Shown here: one piece after another, positions 1 to 10,500 of the stretch
Numbering within the stretch: the stretch's first letter is position 1
Layout: each line of letters begins with the position of its first letter
Source of the DNA: Prorocentrum cordatum
Lineage: Eukaryota > Sar > Dinophyceae > Prorocentrales > Prorocentraceae
Direction of reading: 5' to 3'
DNA length: 64,000 bases
Assembly (NCBI GenBank): GCA_963575745.1
Contig: CAUYUJ010018562.1
Location: 120,991-184,990 of the forward strand
The notes under the pieces: generated by a model
Database searches by the model: none
What the model saw: only the letters and a program-made list of their open reading frames with translations
What the model was told of the DNA's origin: nothing
Made by a program: the position numbers and the translations under genes

Positions 1-675
1 AGGCTCGAAGACCTGCGGCGGCCTTCTTCGCGCTCGCCGCGTTCTTCTTCTGCTGCTGGTGGCGGCCAGCCGCGCGGCATCGCGATGCTGCAGGGGGCAG
101 ATGGTGCCCGCGTGGTGCGGGAGACCAGTGCCCAGGCGCTGGCAGAGCTCCCGGCAGTCACTGCCAGGTGGGCGGACGCCAGAGAGGGGGCCATCGAATG
201 CATGGCTCAGGCCTTGCAGAGGTGGCCGCGGGCCCTGGAGGTGCCAGCCTCGCGCTGGCTGGAGGTCTCTCTGGAGACGCTCCTGGAGCGGGCCATCCAG
301 GTGGCGCGCCGAGAAGCTGGGGTCGGAGGTAGATGCTACATAGGATCTACTTCCGACCCCGGCTGGCGCTGGGAGGGCGGCTGGTACCTCGTCGCGCCGG
401 GCGACGACGAGCGGCGGCAGCGGCGCGCGGAGGACGGCGATGAGTGGGCGTGGATGGAGGGCCATCGGCTGAACTGGCGGAGGATGGCGGTCCTCGGGTC
501 GTGGCGCGACCAGGACACGGCCGCGTGCGAGACCGCCGCCATCAAGGCCGTGCAGGCGATCGTCCCGGCGTGGGCGCTTGTCAACAAATGCACGGATGCG
601 CGCGGCCTCGCCATCCGCACGAACGGCTACTCGTTCGTATATATATGTTTCGATCAGCTTTTGCCTATAGCTTAG
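1..675 (+). CDS. Partial gene, GIY-YIG-like domain protein (5' end outside window)
   Basis: Frame 1 is open from the first base to a stop at 673-675, so the 5' end lies upstream; the first internal ATG is at 85. Counting from that ATG, the region around residues 80-190 contains GGRCYIGSTSDP followed by a W-rich stretch, a helix with ETAAIKAVQ, then NKCTDARGLAIR and a closing YSFVYICF strand. A YIG triplet followed by a T-S-D-P turn, with an ETA-type helix before a final aromatic strand, resembles the GIY-YIG nuclease-like fold. This is pattern recognition only; I cannot assign the catalytic Arg and Glu. The N-terminal part is Ala/Arg-rich and helical with no recognised motif. The last residues after VYICF may be read-through into an intron. 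Codon usage is GC-rich, like the other real exons here. Confidence 0.55.
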   Translation, partial: RLEDLRRPSSRSPRSSSAAGGGQPRGIAMLQGADGARVVRETSAQALAELPAVTARWADAREGAIECMAQALQRWPRALEVPASRWLEVSLETLLERAIQVARREAGVGGRCYIGSTSDPGWRWEGGWYLVAPGDDERRQRRAEDGDEWAWMEGHRLNWRRMAVLGSWRDQDTAACETAAIKAVQAIVPAWALVNKCTDARGLAIRTNGYSFVYICFDQLLPIA

Positions 676-683
676 CTGTAAAA

Positions 684-725
684 AATCATCATCATCATCA
701 TCACCATCATCACCACCACCATCAA
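684..725 (+). repeat. CAT/CAC trinucleotide microsatellite
   Basis: About 13 consecutive CAT or CAC triplets lie directly after the stop of the upstream gene. One frame reads as poly-His, but it lies in a low-complexity setting and is best read as a microsatellite. Confidence 0.9.
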
Positions 726-729
726 TCAG

Positions 730-1110
730 CCACCACCCGCACACGCAGCATGCTCTTGGGAGGAGGACCAGGGAAGAAGAGGTAGGAGGGAGGTAGGGAG
801 GAGGGAGGGGGGCAGGGGAGGAGGGAGAGGTAGGGAGGAGGAGAAAGAGAAGGAGGGATGATGAGATGCCAGCGGTCAGGAGCCTCAAAGACCACGGGAG
901 GGGATGGCCTCCAAGAGGGATGACCACCAAAAGGGCCTCAGGGGGGTGCCAGCGGCTAAGAGCCTCTAGAGGGAGGGCCTCAAGCCTCAAGGGGATGGCC
1001 TCCAAGAGGAGGAATGCCAAGAGGGCCCCAATCGGCCCATGAGCCTCCAAGAGGGCCTCAAGCAGGGCCCATCATGAGCCTCCAAGAGGGCATCCAACAA
1101 GAGAGAAAAC
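730..1110. repeat. AGG-rich tract then degenerate CAAGAGGGCC repeats
   Basis: Purine-rich AGG/GGGAGG sequence to about 870 passes into irregularly spaced copies of CAAGAGGG(C/A) with CCTC between them (about 910-1100). The same word family recurs at 17.05-17.35 kb (reverse strand), 41.8-42.3 kb, 42.7-43.1 kb and near 51.85 kb. No coding signal seen. Confidence 0.7.
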
Positions 1111-1780
1111 CAAACACAATTGGTGATCCTGCAGGCCACTTTGGGCCTCATGGCCTGAAGGGCCCCCCCACTGCTGGAGGGCCCCGAGACGGCTCCAAGA
1201 GGGCCTCCAGAGAAGAAGGCCGATCCCTGCTGGTGGAACCTCCACCTGCTGTCTGTGTCCGTAGCGATCTGGTTTCCAGGAGCCGTCCGGGCAGCGGCGG
1301 CACCAGAAGGACCCCCCCCTGTCTGGGCAGCGGCGGCGCCATCATGGTGAGCACGCCTGGCTCGCCGACATCCTCCGAAGAGGCCCCGAGTCCGCAAGCG
1401 GTGGCGACAGAGACCCGCGAGACGCGGGCGGCGCGGAGCGACCTCTTCAACCACGGACCGCCTCTTCGAGAGAGCATTTGGTTCGCGCCCATCAGAATCG
1501 AGAGGAGGCCCAAGCACAGAATGGGCGCGTGCGGAGTGTGGCTGACCACGAAGAAACATCGGACCGACAACAACGACGAGGAGCAGCCCGCCACGAGCCC
1601 CGGGGTGAGGAGGGAGGAGGTCATCGTGATCGACTGATCCGCTTAGTAGGCTTCCACCAGTGCCAGGCGTGATTTAGATTCGAAGGCTTGGTTTGTTGCA
1701 TGCACTGCGTGTTCGGAGGTCGGCTTGGGTCCGTGGCCGACCGACTTGGAGTGAAACGACAGGGGTGATGGGGGAGGGGA
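1111..1780. other. No gene recognised
   Basis: Mixed GC-rich sequence with overlapping open frames on both strands, none with a recognisable domain or convincing codon pattern. The frame ending near 1637 continues into CAAGAGGG repeat, so I do not call it. Confidence 0.5.
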
Positions 1781-1789
1781 GGTGCGGGG

Positions 1790-2060
1790 AAGGGGGGTTG
1801 GGGGCTCTGAGGGGGGCGGGATGAGGAAGGGGTCGGGGGCTCGAGGGCTCTGAAGGGGGAAGAAGGTTTCGGGGGCTCTGAGAGTTCTGAGGGCTCTGAC
1901 AACAGGGAAGGAGGGGGGGTCGGGGGCGCCCTGAGGGCTCCGAGGGGGGTCAGGGGCTCTGAGGGCTCTGAAGGGGAAGGAGGGTCGGAGACTCCGTGAG
2001 GTTGGGGGGGCTTGTGATGGGGGCTCTGAGGGGGGACATGGGGCTTGGGGGCCCTGGAGG
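1790..2060 (+). repeat. Degenerate GGGGGCTCTGAGG minisatellite
   Basis: Repeated words GGGGGCTCTGAG and GGGCTCTGA recur every 10-30 bases, interspersed with GGGGTCGGGGG. The unit is imperfect. Long open frames on the minus strand (Pro/Ser-rich) come from this composition. Confidence 0.8.
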
Positions 2061-2254
2061 CGCACCTCCTGACAACAAGGGGCTTCCAGGGGCTCCCTGC
2101 GGACGCTCTGGGGAAGCCCCCAGGGGGGCTCCGGGGGCGACTGGAGTCCCTGCGAAAGTTTCGAAGATGTCTCGAGCGGGGCGCCCCTCCTTCATCTCGT
2201 CGCCAGTAGTCCGACCAACAAGTCGTTTTCAGAGTCCTCGGGCGCGCGGCCCAG

Positions 2255-2923
2255 GTGCCACAGAAGTATGGTTGTTGGGTCCTCGCCAGACTAAGTTTCT
2301 ATTTGAAGTTAACGTCGGGGGGAAGTACCGCTTACAGTTCTATGTGTGGTCAGCAGTGCTTGGAGCGCGCCAGTCGACTGATCAGCAATGACAAGCATCA
2401 TAACCCATTGCGTTTTGTGCTTCTGCATAACAAATCGAATCTCCAGATTCCTGGTCATTACTTGAAGTCGGAAGCGGGCAATCGCGACTACAGCCTGGGG
2501 TGCCCGAAGTGCAGGAATGTACCAAAAGGCTGGATGGGGCGGGTTGCGTGAAACATGTTGATGAAGAGTCAGGTATTCGAGAAGGAACCCAAGAGGGTAG
2601 CAATGTATGTTGAGAAGAATGCGTGGCGCCCAATGTACATACATCTCTCGACGCCTCGCCTCCCCGCCCCCTTGATCCACCAAATTACCCACTCCCCCTC
2701 TCCCCTCCCCTCCCTCCAAGGCGGGCCGTGCCCGACCGAATGCTCACGTGTGCCGGGCCGCGCCTGGCGAAATTCTCTGTTACAATTGCTATCGCATTTC
2801 ATTTAATGCGTGTTTGTGCAGACGTCAGGCTGTGGGCGGTGCCGCGCCTTCGCCGACAGCAACGACAAGGGGTTCTTCCGCAGCGTCCCGGACAACTGGG
2901 TGGTCCGCCACAGGGCCGCGTGA
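2255..2923 (+). CDS. Cys-rich protein of unknown function, two visible exons
   Basis: The first exon runs from an uncertain start (frame open from 2255; a splice acceptor near 2385 is possible) to 2528 and encodes HHNPLRFVLLHNKSNLQIPGHYL then SLGCPKCRNVPK. The second exon, 2829-2923, encodes GCGRCRAFADSNDKGFFRSV then PDNWVVRHRAA and a stop at 2921-2923. Joining 2528 to 2829 preserves the frame and makes CPKC-x5-GCGRCR, two closely spaced CxxC pairs typical of a metal-binding knuckle. The intron begins GC and ends AG, and both junctions read AG|GCTG, a direct repeat common in dinoflagellate introns. I do not recognise the family. The minus-strand frame over the same bases (2825-3079) is treated as a shadow. 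Confidence 0.55.
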
Positions 2924-3124
2924 TGGCAGGTTTTGCAGGGTGGGTTGCGCAGCTGGCCAGACAGCAAAGACACTCACGGTGGCTGCCAGCATGCTGGCAT
3001 GCGGCCGCTTAGCATTCGTCGTCGTCATCGTTAGTAAAAAAAATGTGTCCAATGCCGCCTTAGAAGCCTCGGGGCCCATCTGAGAAGCCCCCTGCCTGCT
3101 GAGAAGGCTGCGCCACGCAATGGG

Positions 3125-3146
3125 CTTGAACCAAAATGGCCACGGA
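3125..3146 (-). other. Relict dinoflagellate spliced leader (DinoSL-like)
   Basis: Read on the minus strand the segment is TCCGTGGCCATTTTGG followed by TTCAAG. It differs from the canonical 22-nt dinoflagellate spliced leader, as I recall it, at two positions (A to G in the GTAGCC part and C to T in GGCTC). Such genomic copies arise when a trans-spliced mRNA is reverse transcribed and reinserted. No GT donor follows it, so it is not a spliced-leader RNA gene. Confidence 0.55.
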
Positions 3147-3415
3147 CATCTTGGAGTGGAGGGAAGAAGAACAAGAAGGGAGGAGGGGGCGGTTAGGAGG
3201 AGGGGTATGAGGAGGAGTGAAAAGGAATCAGAGGGTAGTAGGAGGAGGGGATGACGAAATGAATGGTGGGTAGTAAGATGAAGCGGTTGTGTGAGTCAGA
3301 ATTGTTCACGCTTCGCGAACCCCCGCCAGCCCATCCTAAATTAGCCATCTTTGCGAAATGCTCTGCTTATCGGAAGTTGCGCTCTTTGCCTGGGCACTGG
3401 AGGCCAAGCGCGAAG

Positions 3416-3605
3416 AAGACGACGACGACGACGACAGGAGTCAATATCAGCACTTTTGCTATCGTTCGCTCTGGGGGTGTCTTGTAAACCTCTGCAGGCC
3501 ATCGTAATGTGCGACGACGACGGCTACGTCGAAACCGACGACGACATGAGTCAATATCAAGACATTTGCGATCGTTTCCTCTGGGAGCGTCTTGTTGTGA
3601 CCCTC
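3416..3605 (+). repeat. Tandem pair of a ~120-bp coding-like unit
   Basis: GACGACGAC-GAGTCAATATCA-(n)-TTTGC-ATCGTT-CTCTGGG-GTCTTG occurs at about 3416-3485 and again at about 3538-3600. A third, diverged copy starts at 16886. One frame of the second copy reads TDDDMSQYQDICDRFLWERL, so this may be a duplicated exon fragment. It ends just upstream of the ORF at 3619. Confidence 0.55.
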
Positions 3606-3618
3606 TTTTTAGAAGGGA

Positions 3619-4758
3619 ATGGAAAAAGGAACCTGTTTAACACGCTCACGCCCTAAAGGGCTGGTGGGATTGCGGTGGCACGCGCTGCGTTCTCTGGGCG
3701 TGGGGGGTCATGCATCATGGTCAGCTGTAGGGCCCAAGGGAGCACAACTTATTGCGTTTCTCATGTCGGTTTCCTCTGATGCAACCCTGCCTAGTGCACC
3801 TCCTGATAGTATAGGGGATGATGGAAATGACGCTTTGCCGGAAGAAAGTAATAGCGCTGGCATAAGTGATGCATCCCTTCCAGACGAGCAGTCTGACCAC
3901 GATTGCATGGAGAGTGAAGGGGACTCGTTGCCTGGCGATGTTGAGGAGGAGACGCGCGAAGACTTCGGGGAAGCTTTCGTGGATGGGGATGAGGAGCAGG
4001 AGGCCATGCAAGCAGCATTCCATGCCACTACGAAGGATCGTCACAGCGTGCCTCTGCCAACAGAGTGCAATTTGTTAGGTCCACATGACATTGCAGAAGT
4101 GTATTCGCCGCCAAGGCTGTTGCCAGCAGCCAGAAGACTAGGGCTGTCTGGAACCCTGTCGTGCGACATCCTGACAGGGTGGGATTTCAGTCAGACTAGC
4201 ATCAAAGCTAAATTCTTCGAGTTTCTTGTTCAGCTCAACATACTGTTCATAATGATGAGCCCACCATGCACTATGTTTTCAGCGCTGCAAGCTTTATGGA
4301 ATTTGAAGCGCATGAGCAGGGATGTCGTTGACAGGCGCATGAAGGAAGCGCTTGGCTTCATCGAGCATTGCATGGCACTCGCGACGACCCAAATAGAGAG
4401 ATCGAATTTCTTTTGCTTCGAGCATCCAGCGTCTTCTAGTGCTTGGAAGTTGGAATGTGTTCAGGAGGTAAGTCGGCTCCCTGGGGTATTCAAGATCAAA
4501 TTCGATCAATGTCAATGTGGCTTGATGACCCCGCTTGGTCGCCGTCCAATGAGGAAGCGCACAATTTTGATGTCTAATGCCCATAGCATTCGACGCAACT
4601 TCTCGAATCTCATGTGCAAAAGAGATCACGAGCATCAGCTTGTAATGAACAGTGAGTGCGGTATGAAGCTTTCTGTCTGGGCCCAAATGTATCCCCAGCC
4701 AATGATCGAAAAGCTGGTAGAGTCTGCAGCAGAGCTCAGACGTAATCGTGGAGGCTAA
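3619..4758 (+). CDS. Cytosine-methyltransferase-like protein with SPPC motif
   Basis: Uninterrupted 379-codon ORF preceded by an in-frame stop at 3610-3612; the ATG at 3763 (MSVSSDATLP) is an equally good start. Residues 55-135 are acidic and low complexity. From about 160 the protein looks globular: LLPAARRLGL then GTLSCDILTGWDFSQ (possible cofactor-binding strand), FIMMSPPCTMFSAL at about 211-223, FFCFEHPASSSAW at 264-276, FDQCQCG at 295-301, then MRKRT and a C-terminal helix with WAQMYPQPM. The order SPPC (like motif IV PPC), FEHP (like motif VI ENV) and a downstream basic RKRT matches C5-methyltransferase topology. Similar SPPCTxFS domains are, as I recall, widespread in dinoflagellate proteins annotated as retrotransposon polyproteins. 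Family is probable, activity unproven. The AT content is higher than in flanking DNA. Confidence 0.7.
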   Translation: MEKGTCLTRSRPKGLVGLRWHALRSLGVGGHASWSAVGPKGAQLIAFLMSVSSDATLPSAPPDSIGDDGNDALPEESNSAGISDASLPDEQSDHDCMESEGDSLPGDVEEETREDFGEAFVDGDEEQEAMQAAFHATTKDRHSVPLPTECNLLGPHDIAEVYSPPRLLPAARRLGLSGTLSCDILTGWDFSQTSIKAKFFEFLVQLNILFIMMSPPCTMFSALQALWNLKRMSRDVVDRRMKEALGFIEHCMALATTQIERSNFFCFEHPASSSAWKLECVQEVSRLPGVFKIKFDQCQCGLMTPLGRRPMRKRTILMSNAHSIRRNFSNLMCKRDHEHQLVMNSECGMKLSVWAQMYPQPMIEKLVESAAELRRNRGG

Positions 4759-4949
4759 GCATCCACGTGCACGTTGCGCCTGCGAACTTTTGAGCAGGCC
4801 AATGGATCTGATTGCATCGTGCGCGGGCGCAGCGGTGATGTAAACATTTCCCCCCTCTTGCCCTTCCCCCCCTCCCACGATTGTTATCGTCCGCTTTCGC
4901 AATGGATTAAATCCAGAAACCCGGCAGATCGCATCGCATTGGGGGGTGG

Positions 4950-5005
4950 GCAATCCAGCAGATCCAGCAGATCCATCAGATCCAGCAGATCCGGCAGATC
5001 GCGTC
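4950..5005 (+). repeat. 9-bp tandem repeat CAGATCCAG
   Basis: Six or so copies of CAGATC(C/G)(A/G)G in direct tandem; the same word reappears singly at 5021 and 5083. Confidence 0.8.
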
Positions 5006-5062
5006 CCACACGATTCCGGCAGATCTGCGCGGTCCCCGCGCGTGGACATCCCAACAGAACTG

Positions 5063-5365
5063 CTGGGAAAAATTGATTCCGGCAGATCCAATAGGGTTTG
5101 GGCCTCCCCCTCTGCCGTTGGCTTGGTGGGGCCCCGCTGCTGCCCCTCTTCCTCTTCTCATCCTCACCTATGGGGGGGGCGTGATCCAGCGCAACTGGGC
5201 GCTGTCCTGAGAGGGGGGGGGGACCTGCCAGGAAAAATTATTTCCTGCTGGTGGTGCTGGCGCGGGCACACATCCAACACATCTTACCCCCGCGATGTGA
5301 AGGGGGGGGGTTCTCTTGGATCCCTGCGGCGCCCAGGGGCACCTGCAGGAAAAAATTATTCCTGG
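5063..5365. repeat. Three near-palindromic GGAAAAATTATTTCC motifs
   Basis: Copies at 5063-5085, 5229-5247 and 5346-5365 each have the form CAGGAAAAATT(A/G)TTCCTG with small variations, so each can form a short hairpin. They are spaced about 165 and 117 bases apart in otherwise GC-rich sequence. Confidence 0.65.
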
Positions 5366-5499
5366 CTGTTCTCCCCCCCCCCGCGCACCCCCCCCATGAT
5401 CTGCTGTGGCGTTGTGGTGCAAGCCTTGGATGCTGCAAAACATCCTGACGCGACACTGTCTGACGCGACACTGCTGAACATCACTTCCTGGCCAAGGCC

Positions 5500-7467
5500 A
5501 TGTTCGAAGACGGCGGCGATGAGTCTCAGTACTTCATGTCGCGCCTGGACTTGGGGGGTGTTGGTGGCGGCGGTGCTGATGATGCGGAGACCACCCCAGG
5601 GATCATGGATGTCGACACCGCCCAAGGGAATCTTGACGAGCCGGGGCTCTTGGTCAAGAAGTTGCATGAGGAGTTCGAGCCCATGGTGTGCGAGATGGGG
5701 GGGCCACGTAAATACATCATGAGTGTCTTGGATGGGGTTCAACAGCAGGGGAAGTTTGCCGAGTGGTGCTGGACCGCTGAGGGGAGGGACTGATGCATGG
5801 TAGGATGTGTTTTGTATTGTCCCACTCATTTGCATTCCCCGACCCGCTGCCCACTCATCCCCGTTACCCCTACCCGCAGGAGCGAACACCCACCCGCCAT
5901 TTGACAGTCAGACAACAGGCGCAACGCATAACATGAGCAAACAGATTGTGTTTCTATAGTTTATGTGGTGGTACCAGCAGTGGGAAGATAGTAACATATA
6001 GGTAGCACCCCTACACTATAACGAGTCTGCGTTACTTGTGGAGTGGGTGCAGCTACCTATCAGCTCTCCCATGTGGGTTGCATGTGGATGCCTTTGGTCG
6101 TTGAGGTGATTGCACCACTCTTGCGTCTATCTAGCGCGCCATGTTAACATTCGTTTGCATGGCGAATCTAATCTGCTGAGTTTTCCCTTGTCGGCGCTGC
6201 CTTGAGGAATACGTTCCCGGAGAAGGATGACGCCTTCTATTGCCATGGCACAGACATCCCCACGGTGAAGGATGAGGAAGAGTTGAAAACGTCTTCTGAA
6301 AGCATCAGCTCGGTGCACGTGGCCGCATTGGGATACATGGACTCAGTATCCTTGAAGCCGCCGCCGGGCACGCAGAAATTCAGCAAGTTGCTCGACCAGA
6401 TGTGCGTGGACGGGTTCGTCACAGGCTCAGAGCCATTGTACATCACGATGCCACAGGAGCTGTCAGACTTGCCCCTTCCGCGCTTCTGGTCCAACCCTCG
6501 TAATCAGGCTGAGATAGTGGCGAAATCCATGCTGCTTGCGTCTCAATTCGTGGATATGTGTACATAGATACATATATATGATTGGTGGGAGGAGGAAGAG
6601 GAGGGAGGAGGGAGAAGGAGAAGGAGGAGGAGGAGGGAGGCCGAGGAGGAGGCAGGAGGGAGGATGAGGAGGAGGAGGAGAAGGAGGAGGAGGAGAGGAG
6701 GGAAGAGGAAGAGGGATGATGATGAGGAGGAGGAAAAGGAGGAGGGAGGAGGATTTCCAGCCCGCGGCGTGATGTCTTATGTACACTGCTCGCCATAGTG
6801 GTGGCAATAGTATCCAGGGACCCGGGGGAATTGAAAAACATGTTGGCAGGGCGAGACTTGGGGCCTTTCCTTAAAAGACCATCTAGGCAATAGAAACGCT
6901 TGAAACAATTTGTGACCACATTGAGGCTTTAACGCTGGGGACGGCATCTCTCGGCTACATCAAGGGGAACGCGCGCACGGCCACGTTGATTTCGATCCTC
7001 GTGTGGTTGTGGGACCACGATGTTGACATCAAGACTGTTCACCCGAAGTTTTACGAGTCTGTCCGCGAGATACGCGTGGTCAGGTTCGAGTGCGCCTCCC
7101 TTTTGAGCCAGGCGCTCCTCAACATGAAGTTTTCTGTGCGCGGGAGCATACGAACCTCCAACAACATTATCCAGTGCACCATCATGATTAAGAACCTTGC
7201 CAATGCCAACGCGTGCGGCCCCACTGAGTTCGTGAAGAAGTGGAACCAGCAGTCGGGCCAACAGCACAAGTTCACTGCCAAGAGGGTGACGAGCCTCAAG
7301 CTGTTGTTCGAGACTGCGCCCCCAGGAGCGCTTCAATCAATTCTTGCCCACGTGGAGGACTGGTGGGTGTTTTCGAATGCCCTCCCACGCCATAAGTGTA
7401 GTAACACGAGGAGTTGTAGCAGTAGGAGCAGCAGCAGGAGCAGCAGCAATAGTATTCGTAGTAAGTT

Positions 7468-7527
<60 letters not shown>

Positions 7528-7530
7528 TTG

Positions 7531-7563
<33 letters not shown>

Positions 7564-10500
7564 ATAGTAGTAAGTAGTAGTTGTTGTTGTAGTAGGAGGA
7601 TTAGTTGTAGTAATCGTAGTCGGAGTGGTAGTCGTCGTGAGGCAACGTCTGACACTTGCTCGCTCCCCACATTTCAGACGACTGGTGCGTGGCAGAGGGG
7701 GGGAGGGGAAACAGTAGACGTGTGCATGCTTATTCAAATTAGCTTTTCAAACCCATAACCTTGGTCAATAGCTTTGATATGTAGCTCTTGGGGCACCATG
7801 CGCAGAATTGTCTTTTTGAGTAATCCAACGTGCTCTGTCAGGAGCACGGCTGGGAGAACTGCTGCTGGAGCGACGACAACCTGTCGAACAAGAAACTGTA
7901 CCCGGACCACACATTCTCCACCGGCTCCAAGAAGAACTGGGCTGGGCGCCTCAGGACTTCAGCAGAGAGCATGCTACTGGCCGTGCAACGCGCGCACACC
8001 GTGCACAATATGAAGCCGTCCTTCATGCGGAGGAAGTTTGACAACACGATGGTGGAGACCATCAGCATGCGCGCCGCGTTCGTATTATCGGTCGCAGCCG
8101 AGTTCACGAGCTGTACCCCTGTGCCGGAGGAGCAGGCGCGCAAGGACTTCGTTGACTCATGGGCGAAGGGTTCGGAGCAGATCGATATGGAGTTGTCCAG
8201 CGTGCTCGCTGAGATGCCAGAGGACAGTGGTACCAAACTTCATGTAACAGTATAAAAAATAAGAAACTCAACACATACTTGTTTGATTATGCATACATGT
8301 TTGAGTCAGGACTTCGACCCATGCAAGCACATCCCATCGCTGAAAAACCTGTTGGACATGCACATTTTCCAGGCGCCTATGGGAAATGACGAGGGTAAGA
8401 AGGAGCAGCTGCACATTGACGAGTTCCAGCTGTGGAGCCGCCAGAGCGAGTTTGATGTCCGCGCGTTCCAGACGTGGCGCAAGAAGATCAACATCGAGGT
8501 CGGCTCCAGGAAGGCCAGAGAGCAGGAGATGAAGATGGAGAGGCACAACCAATGCAAGCAGGCCGCGGACACCTTCCTCCGGAGCTGTGTCAAGCTCACC
8601 TGTCAGACGCAGCCAGAGAAGCTCGTCGCAGAGCTGATCGACTGGAAGCGTGGCCAGATTGCTGCGCGGACTGGGTGCGCAAACATCCCACACGTGGCAG
8701 GGCTAAAAACATACCGATACCACCCGCAATAATGGTGACACAATAATGTGAAGAGGGTGACGATGACGACGATGGTAACTACGATATGGGCGAATGTGAT
8801 AGGGTGAATGATGATGATGAGGGGGAGGAGAAGGAGGAGGAGGAGGAGGAGGAGGAGGAGGATGGGAACAGGAGGGCGGAATAATATAGGATAGTGAATA
8901 GCAATATCAGTAGCAGTTACACCAGAAGCGTGAACAACAAACATTACGAGAAGCAGGATGTCGGTGGGCGTGATGCAGTGAGCTGCGCTCTGCCAGGTCT
9001 TGGTTGGGCAGATAGCCTAAGGGGCCCCCGCTGGAACTCCAACAACACTGGAAGTAAACGTTTGCCCCCCTGGCCTCCTACAGAACCCCGTGCGTCCTAC
9101 GAAAGAGCGTTGAAACATATAGGAGGAAGAGGAGGAGGAGGAGAAGGAGGAGGAGGAGGAGGAGGAGGGGGAGGAGGAGGAGGATGAGGAGGGAGAAGGG
9201 GGAACTGGAGGAGGAGGAGGAGGAGAAGGCTTTTTGGTTTTCCCAGGTGCTGTTAACGAACTGGTCAGCTCCATGCCGCATCACCGAGGTGCAGTTCAAC
9301 AACCATATCCACGTCATGGCCTGGGCGGTGGCTGAGTCTCCAGATTCGGCTGGCGTTGTGATGATGCCGACCTGGGCGTATGGCCATGGCAAGTTGGCCC
9401 TTGAGGAAAACAAGGCCATGAAAAAACTGACAGAGGCAGGCGTGTTCAATGTTGACTACAACTTCGTGGCGGTGTTCAAAGACCAGATAGACCCTCGCGA
9501 TGGCCGACCGATGATCCACCCAGGCCGCATCGTGCTGCCAAACACAATCAGCCCGAACAAGCATCCTTTCTTCTCGAGCGAGCTCTTGAAGACCAGGAAG
9601 ACGCCAGAGGTCGCGCAACTTAACAGCCGCCTCTTGAAAGCCATGGAGGACCTCAACCCGAATAGCCTGCCTACCAGCATCAATGCGGCCAACACCGCCA
9701 TCCATGGAGCTGCCAAGTACTCGCAGATAGGCCCGGACGCGTGTGGCGTCATCATTGCCGAGCTCGTGAAGGGCTCTGGCGTTGCTAACTCCGCTGCCAT
9801 CTTGTGCGTTGACTTGGTCGCGGACGTGGGGGACTGGCTCTTCGGGTTCATCAACACCAGGCGGACGTACAGTACATCGATGTTCTACTTCGGCATTACC
9901 TCGAACCAGGTCGAATTGGATTGGCTGGAGGCCCACGCCAGGGATGAGATGACCAGGAAGTTCTCTTTGGGCGAGATCCCGCTCCCCGGCGGCATGAAGT
10001 TGAAGGACCCTTAAAGGGAACATGTTAATAATATTCCTCCCTGCTTAAGGGGAAATAATGATGGCCATGACGACGGAGGAGGGGCAGGATGATCTGGTTG
10101 AGCAAAACAGGCTACAGAAGCAGAGGAGAGTGAAGGAGGGGGGGGAGGGGGTGGGGGGAGGAGAGGGGCAAGGAGGGCGAGGGGGAGGAGGAGAGGGGCA
10201 AGGAGGGTAAGGAGGAAGAGGAGGAGGCGGAGGAGGAGGAGGAGGACAGACAGACAGACAGAAGGGCTGTCCTCGCTTGCCGGCGCCGCGCCGGCGGCCA
10301 CGAGCAAGACCACGACGACGCCGCCGAGGCAGAGGGCACCCCGCCCGCGCCCGCCCCAAATAATCACCATCAGGAGCCCCATGCAGTTCCAGGACCCCCC
10401 AGGGACGCACGTGGTGGACTCCTAATGGGGCCCTCCTAGGGAGTTCCAGAGAGCCCGAAGGAGCATTTAAAGGAGGCCCAAGTAGCCACAGAGAGCCCCA

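Larger units (their letters stand above)
4759..5499. other. Intergenic, with short repeats
   Basis: Contains an AGATCCAGC-type 9-bp repeat (4945-5005), three near-palindromic AT-core motifs (5063-5365) and a doubled GACGCGACACTG (about 5446-5472). No gene recognised. Confidence 0.6.

Noticed and set aside
444-785. Frame containing 13 consecutive His codons, possibly vector tag contamination
   Set aside because: It is a CAT/CAC microsatellite in native-looking low-complexity DNA, longer than usual tags and without vector sequence around it.
2825-3079. Minus-strand ORF downstream of the relict spliced leader (MGPEASKAALDTF)
   Set aside because: It overlaps the better-supported plus-strand exon 2829-2923 and includes poly-A/GAC low complexity. 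Kept only as a possible retrocopy to test.
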